Translations under genes and position numbers: made by a program
In this document: piece by piece, positions 32,264 through 43,386 of the stretch
Position numbering within the stretch: the stretch's first letter is position 1
How the letters are laid out: each line of letters begins with the position of its first letter
Notes under the pieces: model-generated
Databases searched by the model: none
The model's input: the letters and a program-made list of their open reading frames with translations, nothing else
Told to the model about the DNA's origin: nothing
NCBI GenBank assembly: GCA_003210915.1
Contig: QCUA01000005.1
Coordinates: 1 to 54,605, forward strand
Source: Prochlorococcus sp. AG-676-L21
GTDB taxonomy: Bacteria > Cyanobacteriota > Cyanobacteriia > PCC-6307 > Cyanobiaceae
DNA length: 54,605 bases
Direction: 5' to 3'

Positions 32264-32785
32264 GTGAGTATTTTTGTTGGCAATTTGCCTTTCCGCGCAG
32301 AGCGAGAAGACATCTTAGAATTATTTACACCTTACGGTGAAGTTATGAATTGTTCTCTTCCTTTAGAAAGAGATACAGGTAGAAAAAGAGGTTTTGCTTT
32401 TGTCGAAATGGCAGATGAAGCACTTGAGACATCAGCTATTGATGGTCTTCAAGGAACTGAGCTGATGGGAAGGCCCTTAAGAATCAATAAAGCCGAGCCT
32501 AGAGGCGGCGGTGGCGGTCCTCGTAGAGGCGGCGGCGGCGGCAGAGGCGGTTACGGCGGTGGCGGTTACGGCGGTGGCGGTAATGGCGGCGGTTACGGCG
32601 GTGGCGGTAATGGCGGCGGTTACTCTGAACCTGCTTCCTCTTACGCTAATCAATCGTCTGGAGCAGAAGGTTGGGAAGATAGAAGTTATGGAAACTCTTC
32701 CGAAAATTCTGAATTTGAAAATAGTAGAAGCAGAAGAAAAAGAAGTGTTGCAAGCAATTCTGAAATCTCTCAAGAAAGGAACTAA
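32264..32785 (+). CDS. Glycine-rich RRM RNA-binding protein
   Basis: GTG start; IFVGNLPFRAEREDI (RNP2), KRGFAFVEMAD (RNP1), then GGGGYGGGGNGGGY tail. Confidence 0.95.
   Translation: MSIFVGNLPFRAEREDILELFTPYGEVMNCSLPLERDTGRKRGFAFVEMADEALETSAIDGLQGTELMGRPLRINKAEPRGGGGGPRRGGGGGRGGYGGGGYGGGGNGGGYGGGGNGGGYSEPASSYANQSSGAEGWEDRSYGNSSENSEFENSRSRRKRSVASNSEISQERN
32505..32623 (+). repeat. GC-rich glycine-codon repeat (GGC/GGT) encoding the RRM protein tail
   Basis: Runs of GGCGGTGGCGGTTAC / GGCGGTGGCGGTAAT; glycine codons here are only GGC or GGT. Confidence 0.9.
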
Positions 32786-33786
32786 AATCCCATTTTTTGA
32801 AGCTTTGAAGTATGTTTGCTCAAGTAATCAATATTTAATTCTTGTTTAATCGATTTTGTACTGATTTCATTTCTCCAGATTTTTGCGTTTGGGATACCTT
32901 CAACAAGATTTATAAGATGTTTACAGATATCCCAAGATTTTCCTCCATTTTTTAAATGATTTTCAATGTAAGGAACTAATGAAAAAATAATTTCGGAAGC
33001 TTTCTTGTTTATAGTATTTTCTCCATAAATCTTTTGATCAATTTCAGACCATCTTAAGGGATATTTATAAGCTGATCTTCCTATCATTACACCATCTAAA
33101 TCCTTTAGTACTTTTATACATTGATCAATATTCGTAAAACCCCCATTGATCTCAATAACCAAATTGGGATTATTTTTCTTTAAATTTTTAACTACATTAT
33201 ATTTAAGTGGCGGTATAGTTCTATTTTGTTTTGGATTTAGGCCTTTTAATATTGCCTTTCTTGCATGAACCGTAAATCTGTCTGCTCCAGCATTTGCAAC
33301 TTCTTTTACGAAACTATCTAATTTATCAAAACTATCTTCTTCATCAACGCCAATTCTATGTTTAATAGTAACTGGTATATTACAGTTATTTTTTAGGGAT
33401 TCTATACATTTTGCGACTTTGGTAGGTTCTTTCATAAGCGAAGCACCAAAGTTTCCGGAACATACTCTTGGGCTTGGACATCCTACATTGAAGTTAATTT
33501 CATCATATCCCCAATCCTGAGCCATTTTTGCTGCCTCCTTAAGAATTTTTGGGTTGTCCCCACCAAATTGAATTGATAATGGGTGCTCTTCTGCATTAAA
33601 GTCTAAAAACTGCTCTTTTTTTTTTGTATAAATTAAACTCTGAGCTACTATCATTTCAGTGTATAAAAGAGCTTTAGAGCTAATTTTTCTAATTATCATC
33701 CTAAAGTGCTTGTCTGTACAATCCATCATTGGAGCAACACTTATTTTGTGTAAATTATTTATAGAATTAGGTGGATAGCTTCTCAT
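32782..33786 (-). CDS. tRNA-dihydrouridine synthase (DusA-type)
   Basis: 334 aa; APMMDCTDKHFRMI, NFNVGCPSPRVCSGNFGASLM, VTIKHRIGVD, EINGGF, MIGRSAY. Confidence 0.93.
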   Translation of the reverse strand: MRSYPPNSINNLHKISVAPMMDCTDKHFRMIIRKISSKALLYTEMIVAQSLIYTKKKEQFLDFNAEEHPLSIQFGGDNPKILKEAAKMAQDWGYDEINFNVGCPSPRVCSGNFGASLMKEPTKVAKCIESLKNNCNIPVTIKHRIGVDEEDSFDKLDSFVKEVANAGADRFTVHARKAILKGLNPKQNRTIPPLKYNVVKNLKKNNPNLVIEINGGFTNIDQCIKVLKDLDGVMIGRSAYKYPLRWSEIDQKIYGENTINKKASEIIFSLVPYIENHLKNGGKSWDICKHLINLVEGIPNAKIWRNEISTKSIKQELNIDYLSKHTSKLQKMGF

Positions 33787-33813
33787 TTTATTTTATTAAA
33801 GATATTTGAAGAT

Positions 33814-34308
33814 ATGAATCAATTTTTATCTAGAAGAACTTTTATTTTAATTCCTACCATGTCAATTTTGAAATTTATTCTTAAACCTAAGAAAGTATTA
33901 GCTTCATCTTCCACTTCCCACGAAGACTGGAATTTATCAAAGGAAGAATGGAAAAACAAACTTAGTAAGGAATCTTATTATATTTTGCGTGAAGAGGGTA
34001 CTGAAAGAGCTTTTAGTAGTCAGTTAAACAATGAGAAGAGGAAAGGTATTTTTTATTGTGCAGGCTGTAATCAGTCTCTTTTTACTTCTGATACTAAATT
34101 TGATAGTGGTACCGGTTGGCCTAGCTTTTGGGATCCAATTCAAGATTCTGTAGAAACTAAGGTAGATTTTAAATTAATTGTTCCAAGAACAGAATATCAT
34201 TGCTCTAGATGCGGAGGACATCAAGGTCATGTTTTCAATGACGGTCCTTTGCCAACAGGTAAAAGATATTGTAATAATGGTCTTGCTTTAAAGTTTATAG
34301 CCGAATAA
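33814..34308 (+). CDS. msrB: Methionine-R-sulfoxide reductase with probable Tat signal
   Basis: GIFYCAGCNQSLFTSDTKFDSGTGWPSFW, EYHCSRCGGHQGHVFNDGP; N-terminal SRRTFIL. Confidence 0.94.
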   Translation: MNQFLSRRTFILIPTMSILKFILKPKKVLASSSTSHEDWNLSKEEWKNKLSKESYYILREEGTERAFSSQLNNEKRKGIFYCAGCNQSLFTSDTKFDSGTGWPSFWDPIQDSVETKVDFKLIVPRTEYHCSRCGGHQGHVFNDGPLPTGKRYCNNGLALKFIAE

Positions 34309-34384
34309 ATAATTAGTGCGGCCTTCCGTAACTTGTTTTGTGCGATAATTTCATTCAAAATGATCTTAATGAAGTTTTAGAGTA

Positions 34385-35107
34385 ATGATTGAAAAACAAT
34401 CAGATAATATAGAAAATCCAGATGAGAAGGTTTTTGAAGAAGTTAATATTAATGAAGATTCCTCAGTAATTGAAAATCAAATCAGCGAAGATAATAAAGA
34501 GTCCCCAGAGATAGACGATCAAAAAAATTATGCAGAGGATTTAAAAAATACTATTACTAATAATGATGCAAGATTAGAACAACTAGAAAAAGAGCATGAA
34601 ACTTTAAAAAGTCAGTATGTAAGAATAGCTGCAGATTTCGATAACTTTAGAAAAAGACAGTCTCGAGATCAAGATGATCTAAAAGTTCAACTTGTTTCTA
34701 AAGCTTTAACAGCAATATTACCCATTGTTGATAATTTCGAAAGAGCCAGACAACAACTAAAACCAGAAAGTGAGGAGGCTCAAACATTGCACAGAAGTTA
34801 TCAAGGACTATATAAACAATTAGTGGAAGTATTAAAACAACAAGGAGTTTCTCCAATGAGGGTAGTTGCGCAACAATTTGATCCTAAGTTACATGAAGCG
34901 GTTTTAAGGGAACCAAGTCAAGAGTTTAATGAGGACATAATTACTGAAGAATTACAGCGTGGATATCATTTAGAAGGTAAAGTTTTAAGACATGCATTAG
35001 TTAAAGTTTCAATGGGTCCTGGCCAACAAAATTCACAAGAACCTGAAGAAAAGGATAAAGTTGAAGAAGATATTGATTTAGAGAATTCTATCTCTGAAGA
35101 AAATTAA
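34385..35107 (+). CDS. grpE: GrpE nucleotide exchange factor
   Basis: 240 aa; [43 protein letters not shown]. Confidence 0.95.
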   Translation: MIEKQSDNIENPDEKVFEEVNINEDSSVIENQISEDNKESPEIDDQKNYAEDLKNTITNNDARLEQLEKEHETLKSQYVRIAADFDNFRKRQSRDQDDLKVQLVSKALTAILPIVDNFERARQQLKPESEEAQTLHRSYQGLYKQLVEVLKQQGVSPMRVVAQQFDPKLHEAVLREPSQEFNEDIITEELQRGYHLEGKVLRHALVKVSMGPGQQNSQEPEEKDKVEEDIDLENSISEEN

Positions 35108-35138
35108 ATCTTTTTTATGAATAGTTGAGTTTTATTTA

Positions 35139-36263
35139 ATGGCCGACTTTTATCAAATACTTGGTGTTTCAAGAGATGCTGATGCTAATACTTTAAAAAG
35201 TGCTTATAGAAAGTTAGCAAGACAATATCATCCTGATGTTAATAAAGATCCAGGTGCTGAAGATAAATTTAAAGAGATAGGCAAGGCTTATGAGGCATTA
35301 GCTGATCCTGAAACTAGAGCCAGATACGATCAGTTTGGAGAAGCTGGATTAGGAGGAGCGGCTGGCATGCCAGATATGGGCGATATGGGTGGTTTTGGAG
35401 ATTTGTTTGAAACTTTTTTTAATGGCTTTGGTGGACAATCTACACAAGGAGGTAGATCACAAAGAAGAGGCCCACAACAAGGTGATGACTTAAGGTATGA
35501 CTTAAATATTAATTTTAAAGATGCTGTTTTTGGACAACAAAGAGAAATAAATATACCTCATTTAGAAACTTGTGAAGTATGTAAAGGAAGTGGTGCAAAA
35601 AAAGGTACAGGTCCCACAACTTGTACAACATGTGGCGGAAGTGGTCAGGTTAGAAGAGCTACACGAACTCCATTTGGTAATTTTACTCAAGTAGCAGAAT
35701 GCCCAGCTTGTAACGGGGTTGGACAAACTATTTCAGATCCGTGTTCAAGTTGTGGTGGAAATGGTGTTAAACAAGTTAGAAAAAAATTACGTATAAATAT
35801 TCCTGCAGGAGTGGATACAGGAACTAAATTAAGAGTTTCTGGAGAGGGTAATGTAGGTTTAAAAGGTGGTCCCCCTGGAGATCTTTATGTTTTTATTAAA
35901 GTTAAAAATGATCCAAATTTAAAAAGAGATGGTATTAATATTTATTCTGAAATATCAGTGAGTTATCTACAAGCTATTCTTGGAGATACTGTTGATATAG
36001 TTACTGTTGATGGGAAAGTTAACTTAAAAATTCCAAGCGGGACTCAGCCAAATAGCACTTTATCATTAGAGAACAAAGGTGTGCCACGATTGGGTAATCC
36101 AGTCGCAAGAGGGAATCATCAGGTATTAGTAAAAGTTAAACTTCCAACTCGAATTACAGAAGACGAACGAAATCTTCTTGAGAATTTAGCTTCAAAATAT
36201 TCTGATCAAACTTCTAACTCTAATAGTGGATTGTTCAGCAAATTATTTGGAAAGGAATCTTGA
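35139..36263 (+). CDS. dnaJ: Chaperone DnaJ
   Basis: 374 aa; J-domain with HPD ([15 protein letters not shown]), four CxxCxGxG-type zinc motifs. Confidence 0.96.
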   Translation: MADFYQILGVSRDADANTLKSAYRKLARQYHPDVNKDPGAEDKFKEIGKAYEALADPETRARYDQFGEAGLGGAAGMPDMGDMGGFGDLFETFFNGFGGQSTQGGRSQRRGPQQGDDLRYDLNINFKDAVFGQQREINIPHLETCEVCKGSGAKKGTGPTTCTTCGGSGQVRRATRTPFGNFTQVAECPACNGVGQTISDPCSSCGGNGVKQVRKKLRINIPAGVDTGTKLRVSGEGNVGLKGGPPGDLYVFIKVKNDPNLKRDGINIYSEISVSYLQAILGDTVDIVTVDGKVNLKIPSGTQPNSTLSLENKGVPRLGNPVARGNHQVLVKVKLPTRITEDERNLLENLASKYSDQTSNSNSGLFSKLFGKES

Positions 36264-36493
36264 AGGAAGTTTCAAAGGTATTGGATTTAGAGTCGATTCC
36301 TTGTCCTTTGAATGTCGTGAAATGTAAATTAGCATTGGAGAAATTATCGCTCCAGGAAAGTTTAATAGTTTATCTAGATAAAGGAGAACCAGAAATAATG
36401 GTTAAGAGAGCTTTAAAAGAAATGAAATATTTTTTTAAAACTATAGAAGAAAATCAAAAAACAATAAAGTTAAAAATTTTGCATGAAAGTTGA
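36260..36493 (+). CDS. TusA/SirA-like sulfurtransferase-family protein
   Basis: 77 aa; [22 protein letters not shown]; overlaps dnaJ by 4 nt and the next ORF by 11 nt. Confidence 0.85.
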   Translation: MKEVSKVLDLESIPCPLNVVKCKLALEKLSLQESLIVYLDKGEPEIMVKRALKEMKYFFKTIEENQKTIKLKILHES

Positions 36494-37400
36494 TAAGAAA
36501 TATAAAGGTCTTGTTACAAAAAAATTTAATGAATTTTATCTTGTTGAATTAAAAAAAGATGATAACTCAGAGTTAAAAAAGAATTTTTTATGCAAAATCA
36601 AGAAGTCTGTAAATTTTAGAAATCAATTTGTTTTCGTCGGAGATGAAGTGATTGTTTATCAAATTGACTTACAAAGTAAAAGAGCAACAATAGAAAGTTT
36701 GGTCAAAAGGACTAATCTTTTAGAAAGGCCCTCCGTTGCTAATATTTCAAATATATACATAATTTGTTCTGTTGAAGAGCCAAAATTAAATTTATCTCAA
36801 GTAAATAAGTTTTTAATATCTGCTGAACGAATGGGGGTAGAGGTTTCATTGGTCCTTACAAAATGTGATTTGATAACAGAACAAAAACGACTTTTGTTAA
36901 TTGATAAATTTCAGCAATGGGGATATCGAGTTATAACTTTAAATTTAAATAAACCCGATGATTTAAAAAATTTATTGATTGAGTTAAAGAAAAAAAAATG
37001 CTCAATATTTATGGGGCCTTCTGGTGTTGGTAAAACTACTTTATTAAATATGATAATTCCAGGTCTTGATAATACTACTGCACCAGTCTCAAACAAAATA
37101 AAACGTGGAAAAAATACTACGAGAAACGTTGAGCTATTTTCTTTATCAAGTAAAAGCTATATAGTGGATACTCCTGGTTTTAATATGCAAACACTTGCAA
37201 TAGATATTCGTGAATTACCTAATTTATATCCAGAAATTTATAAACAATTAGTCAATGAAGGCATAAATTGCAAATTTCGAAATTGTTTACACGTAAATGA
37301 TCAGGGTTGTAAGTTAAATAAAAATTTCGAAAGATATACTTTTTATAAAGAAATGATTGAATCATCTAAGAGTCATTATTGTCTAATCCAGGGAGATTAA
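36483..37400 (+). CDS. rsgA: Ribosome small-subunit GTPase RsgA (circularly permuted)
   Basis: 305 aa; LTKCDLI (G4) before [12 protein letters not shown] (G1), DTPGF (G3), C-terminal Cys/His zinc site. Confidence 0.95.
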   Translation: MKVDKKYKGLVTKKFNEFYLVELKKDDNSELKKNFLCKIKKSVNFRNQFVFVGDEVIVYQIDLQSKRATIESLVKRTNLLERPSVANISNIYIICSVEEPKLNLSQVNKFLISAERMGVEVSLVLTKCDLITEQKRLLLIDKFQQWGYRVITLNLNKPDDLKNLLIELKKKKCSIFMGPSGVGKTTLLNMIIPGLDNTTAPVSNKIKRGKNTTRNVELFSLSSKSYIVDTPGFNMQTLAIDIRELPNLYPEIYKQLVNEGINCKFRNCLHVNDQGCKLNKNFERYTFYKEMIESSKSHYCLIQGD

Positions 37401-37716
37401 GATTTAAGCCACCTGTTAAATCATTCATTCTCTCTTTCATTGTTGTAGTTGAACTTTCATGTGCTTTTTGAATGGCTTCTAAAATGTTTTTTTCTATTTG
37501 TTCTCTGTTAGCATTAGAAAACGTTTCATTTACTTCAACTCTGAGAGGGAGTTGGTTTCCGCTAATCCATACTTTTATCATTTCATCGTCACTTTTACCT
37601 TCAATTTCCAAGTTTTCAAGTTCATCTTGTAATTTCTGCGCATTTTGTTGAATTTCTTTAGCTTTTTTAAAAGCTTCTGTTAGTTGTCCAAAATTTGGAA
37701 GTCCAAAACCTGCCAT
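37366..37716 (-). CDS. YbaB/EbfC family nucleoid-associated protein
   Basis: 116 aa; [42 protein letters not shown]. Confidence 0.88.
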   Translation of the reverse strand: MAGFGLPNFGQLTEAFKKAKEIQQNAQKLQDELENLEIEGKSDDEMIKVWISGNQLPLRVEVNETFSNANREQIEKNILEAIQKAHESSTTTMKERMNDLTGGLNLNLPGLDNNDS

Positions 37717-37737
37717 TTGATAAAAAAGTTTCTTTCA

Positions 37738-38631
37738 TTAAGGATAGTCAAATCCAATCATTCTTACTTCCGGTTGAAGAAAAATTCCTTTCTTTTGTAG
37801 TACTTTTTGTTGAATTACTGTTATTAAATCTAAAATATCCTTTGAATTAGCAGAAGAATTGTTAATTATAAAATTCCCATGCATAGTTGATATTTCTGCG
37901 CCGCCTATCTTAAAACCTTTCAATCCTAATTCCTCAATTAATTTACCTGCATAAGTATCTGTTGGATTTTTAAAAATGCTTCCAAAGCTTGGTAAATGAT
38001 ATGGTTGCGTATCGGTCTTTTTTTTAAGATTGTTTTTCGTAGTTTCTAATAATTGTTCAATATTTCCTTTTGGTTCAAATAGTAGTTTTGCACTTATAAT
38101 CAGAAGATTATTTTGTTGAAATGGACTGAATCTGTATTGAAAATTGATATCTTTTTTCTCAATTTCAAATGTCTTAAGAGTTTTAGTATCAATAACTTGA
38201 ACTGATAAAAGATTATTTGCTAATGATAATTTTTTTGATCCTGCATTCATACAAATAGAACCTCCTACTGTGCCTGGAATACCTACAGCCCATTCACCGC
38301 CTTGCAATCCGTTTTTTGCAAGCATATTTGACATCGTTGGGAGCATTACACCAGCTTCTGCTACTACAATCCCTGAATGGGATTCAATTTTGATAGAGCG
38401 CATGTTTTTTGTACATATAGTTAAACCTTTTAAGAAAATATTATTTATCAATAAATTTGAGCCAGCTCCTATGATTTGACAATTTTGATCATTTAAATTT
38501 GACCATTTTATTAGATTGATGAATTCATCAGTATCATTTGGCTTTGAAAAATATTCCGCAAATCCACCAACTTTTATAGTCGTATAATTAGAAAGGTTTA
38601 TTCTCTCTTCATAATTAATATTTTTCATCAA
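37738..38631 (-). CDS. murB: UDP-N-acetylenolpyruvoylglucosamine reductase
   Basis: 297 aa; NYTTIKVGGFAEYF, GAGSNLLI, GIPGTVGGSICMNAG, FGSIFKNP. Confidence 0.95.
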   Translation of the reverse strand: MMKNINYEERINLSNYTTIKVGGFAEYFSKPNDTDEFINLIKWSNLNDQNCQIIGAGSNLLINNIFLKGLTICTKNMRSIKIESHSGIVVAEAGVMLPTMSNMLAKNGLQGGEWAVGIPGTVGGSICMNAGSKKLSLANNLLSVQVIDTKTLKTFEIEKKDINFQYRFSPFQQNNLLIISAKLLFEPKGNIEQLLETTKNNLKKKTDTQPYHLPSFGSIFKNPTDTYAGKLIEELGLKGFKIGGAEISTMHGNFIINNSSANSKDILDLITVIQQKVLQKKGIFLQPEVRMIGFDYP

Positions 38632-38635
38632 CTAT

Positions 38636-40051
38636 TTAATCATTTAAAGTATTTTTATTAGTTAAGATTGACCAGAGGTTATGACAATCTCCAGCACCCA
38701 TATTTACGATAAAATCATTTTCTTTTGTTAATTTGAAAAATTTATTTTTAATTTCATAATTATCTTTAAAATATTGAACATTTTTATTTTTTTTGTAAAT
38801 AAGATCAGCAATTAGTTTTGAATCAATATTATCAGTATTTCTTTCTCCAGCCCCAAAAATAGTTGTTAAATAAATAACATCTGCTTTTGCAAGTTCTCTG
38901 ACAAATTCATGAATAAATTCTTTAACTCTGGTAAATCTATGAGGTTGAAAAATAGCAACTAACCTGCCATTTTCTGTATTATTATTTTTATCTTTTATAA
39001 ATAACTTTGCTAAACTTATTGTTGCCTTAATTTCATTAGGATGATGCGCATAATCATCATAAATAATTCTTTTATTAAGTTCACCTCTAAATTCAAATCT
39101 TTTTTTCGGTAATTGTAGAGATTTAATATGTTTCTGTATCTCCTTAAAACTTACTCCAATCATCCTAGAAGCTGCTATTGCAGCAGTAATATTAGAAAGA
39201 TTATGTAAACCTGGAACTGGAATAATTAATGTATCTACGAAATCTCCATTCTCATAATATTCACCAATAGTATTATTTTTATTTATAACTTTTGGAATTA
39301 TTGAATAAGCAATATTTTTAATTTTTTTATTAGACCATTGGTTACTTGAATTAAAATTATCTCTGGTAATTTTACAATCGAAATTTATTAATAATTTTTT
39401 TGAATTTGAAGCAAATTTTTTAAATGATGATAACACTGCATTAATGTCTGAGAAATGGTCACAATGATCGAAATCAATATTATTAATTATTCCAATATTT
39501 GAATTGTAATTAGAGATTGTTCCATCAGATTCATCAATTTCTGTAACTAATAATTTTGTATTTTCGATATGGGCATTTGACTGATAAATTGGAATTATTC
39601 CGCCAGTTATGGAAGAAGAATCACGGGTGCATAATTCTAATAATGTAGAGAGGAAAGTACTTGTAGACGTTTTTCCATGACTACCTGCTACTGATAATGA
39701 TATGTAGGATTTCATTATCATTGCAAGAATTTCTGAGCGATGTTTTATTAAAAAATTATTTTTTTTGCAATAAGATAATTCCTCATTTTGTTCTTTGATA
39801 GCTGAACTAACGACAAAATTGATTTTCTGACTTTGAAATTTTGAGATTACTAAATCAATATTATTTTTTATTTGCGAATCAAAAATTATCGCGCCTAATT
39901 CTTTTAATCTTTGTGTTTCTTTATTTTTTACTAAATCAGAGCCTGAAACCGAGTATCCCTGTTTTATTAATGCTATTGCTATTGCAGACATTCCGATACC
40001 ACCAATCCCAATGAAATGAAAATGCTCTCTGTTTTGTAATTTTGTATTCAA
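38636..40051 (-). CDS. murC: UDP-N-acetylmuramate--L-alanine ligase
   Basis: 471 aa; FHFIGIGGIGMSAIA, VAGSHGKTSTSTFLS, DDYAHHPNEIKATI, FQPHRFTR. Confidence 0.96.
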   Translation of the reverse strand: MNTKLQNREHFHFIGIGGIGMSAIAIALIKQGYSVSGSDLVKNKETQRLKELGAIIFDSQIKNNIDLVISKFQSQKINFVVSSAIKEQNEELSYCKKNNFLIKHRSEILAMIMKSYISLSVAGSHGKTSTSTFLSTLLELCTRDSSSITGGIIPIYQSNAHIENTKLLVTEIDESDGTISNYNSNIGIINNIDFDHCDHFSDINAVLSSFKKFASNSKKLLINFDCKITRDNFNSSNQWSNKKIKNIAYSIIPKVINKNNTIGEYYENGDFVDTLIIPVPGLHNLSNITAAIAASRMIGVSFKEIQKHIKSLQLPKKRFEFRGELNKRIIYDDYAHHPNEIKATISLAKLFIKDKNNNTENGRLVAIFQPHRFTRVKEFIHEFVRELAKADVIYLTTIFGAGERNTDNIDSKLIADLIYKKNKNVQYFKDNYEIKNKFFKLTKENDFIVNMGAGDCHNLWSILTNKNTLND

Positions 40052-40249
40052 TTATCAACTTTTACTTAAATTAAGATAACTTCTAAGTAATTATTTTGGT
40101 ATTTAATTTTTACAAAATAGTTAGTTTTTGTTTTCTGAATTAATACAAAACTAGAATTATTTGCTTAATAAATCAAAAAATACTTACTTTATTGCACAAA
40201 ATTCTGTATGATCAGCAACTTAGGTTAATCATTAGAAAATTTTTTAGTT

Positions 40250-41272
40250 ATGACTTTGCGTGTTGCTATTAATGGGTTTGGCAGAATTGGTCGAAACTTT
40301 ATGCGTTGTTGGCTTAGTAGAGGTGCTTACACCAATATTGAGGTAGTTGGTATTAACGTAACTTCAGACCCTAAAACTAACGCTCACCTTCTCAAGTATG
40401 ATTCAGTTTTAGGAAAATTGGATGGTGTAGACATTCAATATACTGACGATACTTTTGTAATTAATAATAAAACAATAAAGTGTTTCTCAGATAGAAACCC
40501 AATGAATTTACCGTGGAAAGATTGGGGAGTTGACTTAGTTATAGAATCGACTGGTGTATTTAATACTGATGTTGGCGCAAGTAAGCACCTTGAGGTTGGT
40601 GCTAAGAAAGTAATTCTTACTGCTCCTGGCAAAGGTTCAGGTGTTGGAACTTATGTCGTTGGGGTGAATGCTGATCAGTATAAACATAGTGATTATGATA
40701 TTTTGAGCAATGCTAGTTGCACTACAAACTGTTTAGCTCCAGTAGTAAAAGTTCTAGATCAAACTTTTGGAATTAATAAAGGATTGATGACAACAATTCA
40801 TAGCTATACTGGTGATCAACGTATTTTAGATAATAGTCATAGGGATTTAAGAAGGGCTAGAGCAGCAGCTACAAATATTGTTCCTACATCAACTGGAGCC
40901 GCTAAAGCAGTTGCTTTGGTCTACCCTGAAATGACAGGTAAACTTACTGGTATTGCCATGAGAGTACCTACCCCTAATGTTTCAGCTGTAGATTTCGTTT
41001 TTGAATCTTCAAAATCTGTTACTAGTGAAGAAGTTAATAATGCTCTTAAGGAATCTTCTCTGGGCTCAATGAAAGGAATTATTAAATACGGTGATGAGCC
41101 ACTTGTTTCAAGTGATTATGCAGGAACTAATGAGTCATCGATCGTAGATAGTGATCTTACAATGTCTATTGGCGATAATCTTGTAAAAGTTCTTGCCTGG
41201 TATGACAATGAATGGGGTTATAGTCAAAGAGTTGTAGATTTAGCTGAGATAGTAGCTAAAAAATGGGAATAA
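40250..41272 (+). CDS. gap: Glyceraldehyde-3-phosphate dehydrogenase (Gap2-like)
   Basis: 340 aa; [43 protein letters not shown]. Confidence 0.97.
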   Translation: MTLRVAINGFGRIGRNFMRCWLSRGAYTNIEVVGINVTSDPKTNAHLLKYDSVLGKLDGVDIQYTDDTFVINNKTIKCFSDRNPMNLPWKDWGVDLVIESTGVFNTDVGASKHLEVGAKKVILTAPGKGSGVGTYVVGVNADQYKHSDYDILSNASCTTNCLAPVVKVLDQTFGINKGLMTTIHSYTGDQRILDNSHRDLRRARAAATNIVPTSTGAAKAVALVYPEMTGKLTGIAMRVPTPNVSAVDFVFESSKSVTSEEVNNALKESSLGSMKGIIKYGDEPLVSSDYAGTNESSIVDSDLTMSIGDNLVKVLAWYDNEWGYSQRVVDLAEIVAKKWE

Positions 41273-42259
41273 TTAAAAGTGTGAAAAGGACTTATTTTGA
41301 CATAAATTTTTGTTATTACAGTTTTTAAATTCAACAGAGGCTTTACCTTCGAGAAAAAATCCAATTTCTGTAATAGTCTTATCCGCGCTTAGGAGATTAT
41401 CTGCCCATTTTCTTGGAAGAGAAAAAACTAGCTCGTAATCTTCGCCCCCAAAACAATAATATTCGTCCCATTTATTTCCTTTAGGCCAATTTTTATGTTT
41501 AGGAACTTTTGAATAATCAATAATTGCTTTGCAATTACTTTCAGTTGCTAAATCTAATAATGCTTGAAATAAACCATCACTACTATCAGTACATCCTATT
41601 TCTTTAAAGCATTTATTAGGACGAGCTTTTAGTATTTTTTTAAGAAATTGAGTTTTAAGTTTTGGTTTGCAAAATTGTTGTAGAGAACTATTGATTAATG
41701 ATTGTGTTAAAGCAATGTCACTATCAAAAAATGTTTTACTTTTTATCATTAATCCTAATTTGCTAAGGCCATGAATGCCTGTAGTCAAGATAATTTCTTT
41801 TGGTTTGCATGAGTTTCTTCGTAATTTAATTTCCCCCTGTGTTCCGATAGCAGTCATAGAGATTACCTTTTCTTTTCCTACAGAACAATCTCCTCCAAGA
41901 ATTAATCCTCCAAAATGGTCTAAAGCTAGATTTATTCCTGTATATAAATCTTTAATCCAAATCCAATCTGTTTTTGATGGAACTATTAATCCAATATTAA
42001 CACCTATAATTTTGCTGCATCCACTTGAGATTAAGTCAGATACATTGCATGCTACGGCTTTCCATCCTACGTCTAAGGCAGAAATCGTATCATCATTAAA
42101 ATGTATATTTTCAACTAATGAATCAGTATTAATCAGTAAGTTTTTATTTTTAGCTTTAATATATGCGCAATCATCAGAAACCTGATTTTTAGGCATAAAT
42201 CCGGCAAGCCTTTTAATTAATTCTTTTTCTCCAATATCCTCTAATAATTCTTTATGCAT
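41273..42259 (-). CDS. thiL: Thiamine-monophosphate kinase
   Basis: 328 aa; DDCAYI, LLINTDSLVENIHF, GLILGGDCSVG, CTDSSDGLFQAL, GGEDYELVFSLP. Confidence 0.93.
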   Translation of the reverse strand: MHKELLEDIGEKELIKRLAGFMPKNQVSDDCAYIKAKNKNLLINTDSLVENIHFNDDTISALDVGWKAVACNVSDLISSGCSKIIGVNIGLIVPSKTDWIWIKDLYTGINLALDHFGGLILGGDCSVGKEKVISMTAIGTQGEIKLRRNSCKPKEIILTTGIHGLSKLGLMIKSKTFFDSDIALTQSLINSSLQQFCKPKLKTQFLKKILKARPNKCFKEIGCTDSSDGLFQALLDLATESNCKAIIDYSKVPKHKNWPKGNKWDEYYCFGGEDYELVFSLPRKWADNLLSADKTITEIGFFLEGKASVEFKNCNNKNLCQNKSFSHF

Positions 42260-43343
42260 TTAATTCGAGATTATCCATTCCATTTAAAATATCAATTGAA
42301 ATAATTGTGTCATCTTTCGTAAGCTCTTCTAAAACTTCAAAACCTTCTATTACATAACCAAATGCGGCGTTCCTTCCGTCAATTAAATTGCGACCTGCTG
42401 GGTTTAGTTCTGCTTCATATAAAAAGAAGAAAAACTGAGATGATCCATCATTTACTTCTGTACCTGAATGAGACCATCCTAAGGTCCCAAGTGTTGCAAA
42501 TGGCAAAGTTGGAGTTTCTGTATAAAGTCCTAACTCCTCAAAGGTTTCATTATAAAAAGTTTCGCTTTCGTTAGGTATTCTTATCTCTAGAGGAACATGT
42601 CTTTCAATATTTGTTTCAGGATCGATATATCCAATTTCATCACCAACTGGATCACCAGTTTGAAGAACAAAAAACTCTTCAGCTCTATTAATTGGTAAAT
42701 TATTATAAAAGTTTCTTGAAGATAAATCTATAAATGCACCAGCAGTGAGAGGTGCGTTAAATCCATCTATGATTGCTTGCATATCTCCTTTAGAAGTTTT
42801 TATTTTAACTTTTGCTCTGCCAAGTAATCTAGGAAGATCATCAAATTCGCTTGGAATAGCATAAGGAAAGTCATTTGGTAAAAAATATTCCTCTAGTCCC
42901 CCTATTTTATCTAGCGCTTCTTTTCTGGTTGTTATGAATGAGTATTTATCTTTAATTTTAGCTTCATCTTGAAGATTATCAAAATCATTTTTAAGATCTA
43001 AAAATGTGTTTTCTGCAATTTTTTGTTTTTCAACTGGTAATTCCTCAATAATTCGGCTTTTATATTTTTTTAGTAAAGATTGACATTTTGTAACAGTTTT
43101 TGAGAGAGCTGGCCATCTTCCTCCTCTTACAAGGTCACTTGTCTCCTCTAACTTATGTTGAATTTCTTGTAGTTCGACTTGCTTGATAGGGAGAGCATTT
43201 CTGAGTATTGCATTTGGATCTTTTACTGCGTTTCCAGTAGGTAAATCAGCCAATACTTGTGTTGGTTTTAAGAAGCAAACTTGTATTAAAATTAAAATTA
43301 AAATTAAATAATGTTTGTTCTGATTTGATAAGAAGTTTTGCAT
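42252..43343 (-). CDS. Secreted cyclophilin-type peptidyl-prolyl isomerase
   Basis: 363 aa; signal peptide, then [38 protein letters not shown] and [11 protein letters not shown]. Confidence 0.9.
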   Translation of the reverse strand: MQNFLSNQNKHYLILILILIQVCFLKPTQVLADLPTGNAVKDPNAILRNALPIKQVELQEIQHKLEETSDLVRGGRWPALSKTVTKCQSLLKKYKSRIIEELPVEKQKIAENTFLDLKNDFDNLQDEAKIKDKYSFITTRKEALDKIGGLEEYFLPNDFPYAIPSEFDDLPRLLGRAKVKIKTSKGDMQAIIDGFNAPLTAGAFIDLSSRNFYNNLPINRAEEFFVLQTGDPVGDEIGYIDPETNIERHVPLEIRIPNESETFYNETFEELGLYTETPTLPFATLGTLGWSHSGTEVNDGSSQFFFFLYEAELNPAGRNLIDGRNAAFGYVIEGFEVLEELTKDDTIISIDILNGMDNLELNA

Positions 43344-43386
43344 AGCACTCTTACAGGTTTATGATCCTTGGGTATGTAATACAGGA

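Noticed and set aside
32477-32849. Antisense ORF 32477-32773 and alternate-frame ORF 32511-32849
   Set aside because: Low-complexity Ala/Thr/Val translations created by the GGC/GGT repeat of the RRM gene.
41775-42574. Plus-strand ORFs 41775-42185 and 42362-42574
   Set aside because: Antisense to thiL and the cyclophilin-type gene, both with clear family motifs.
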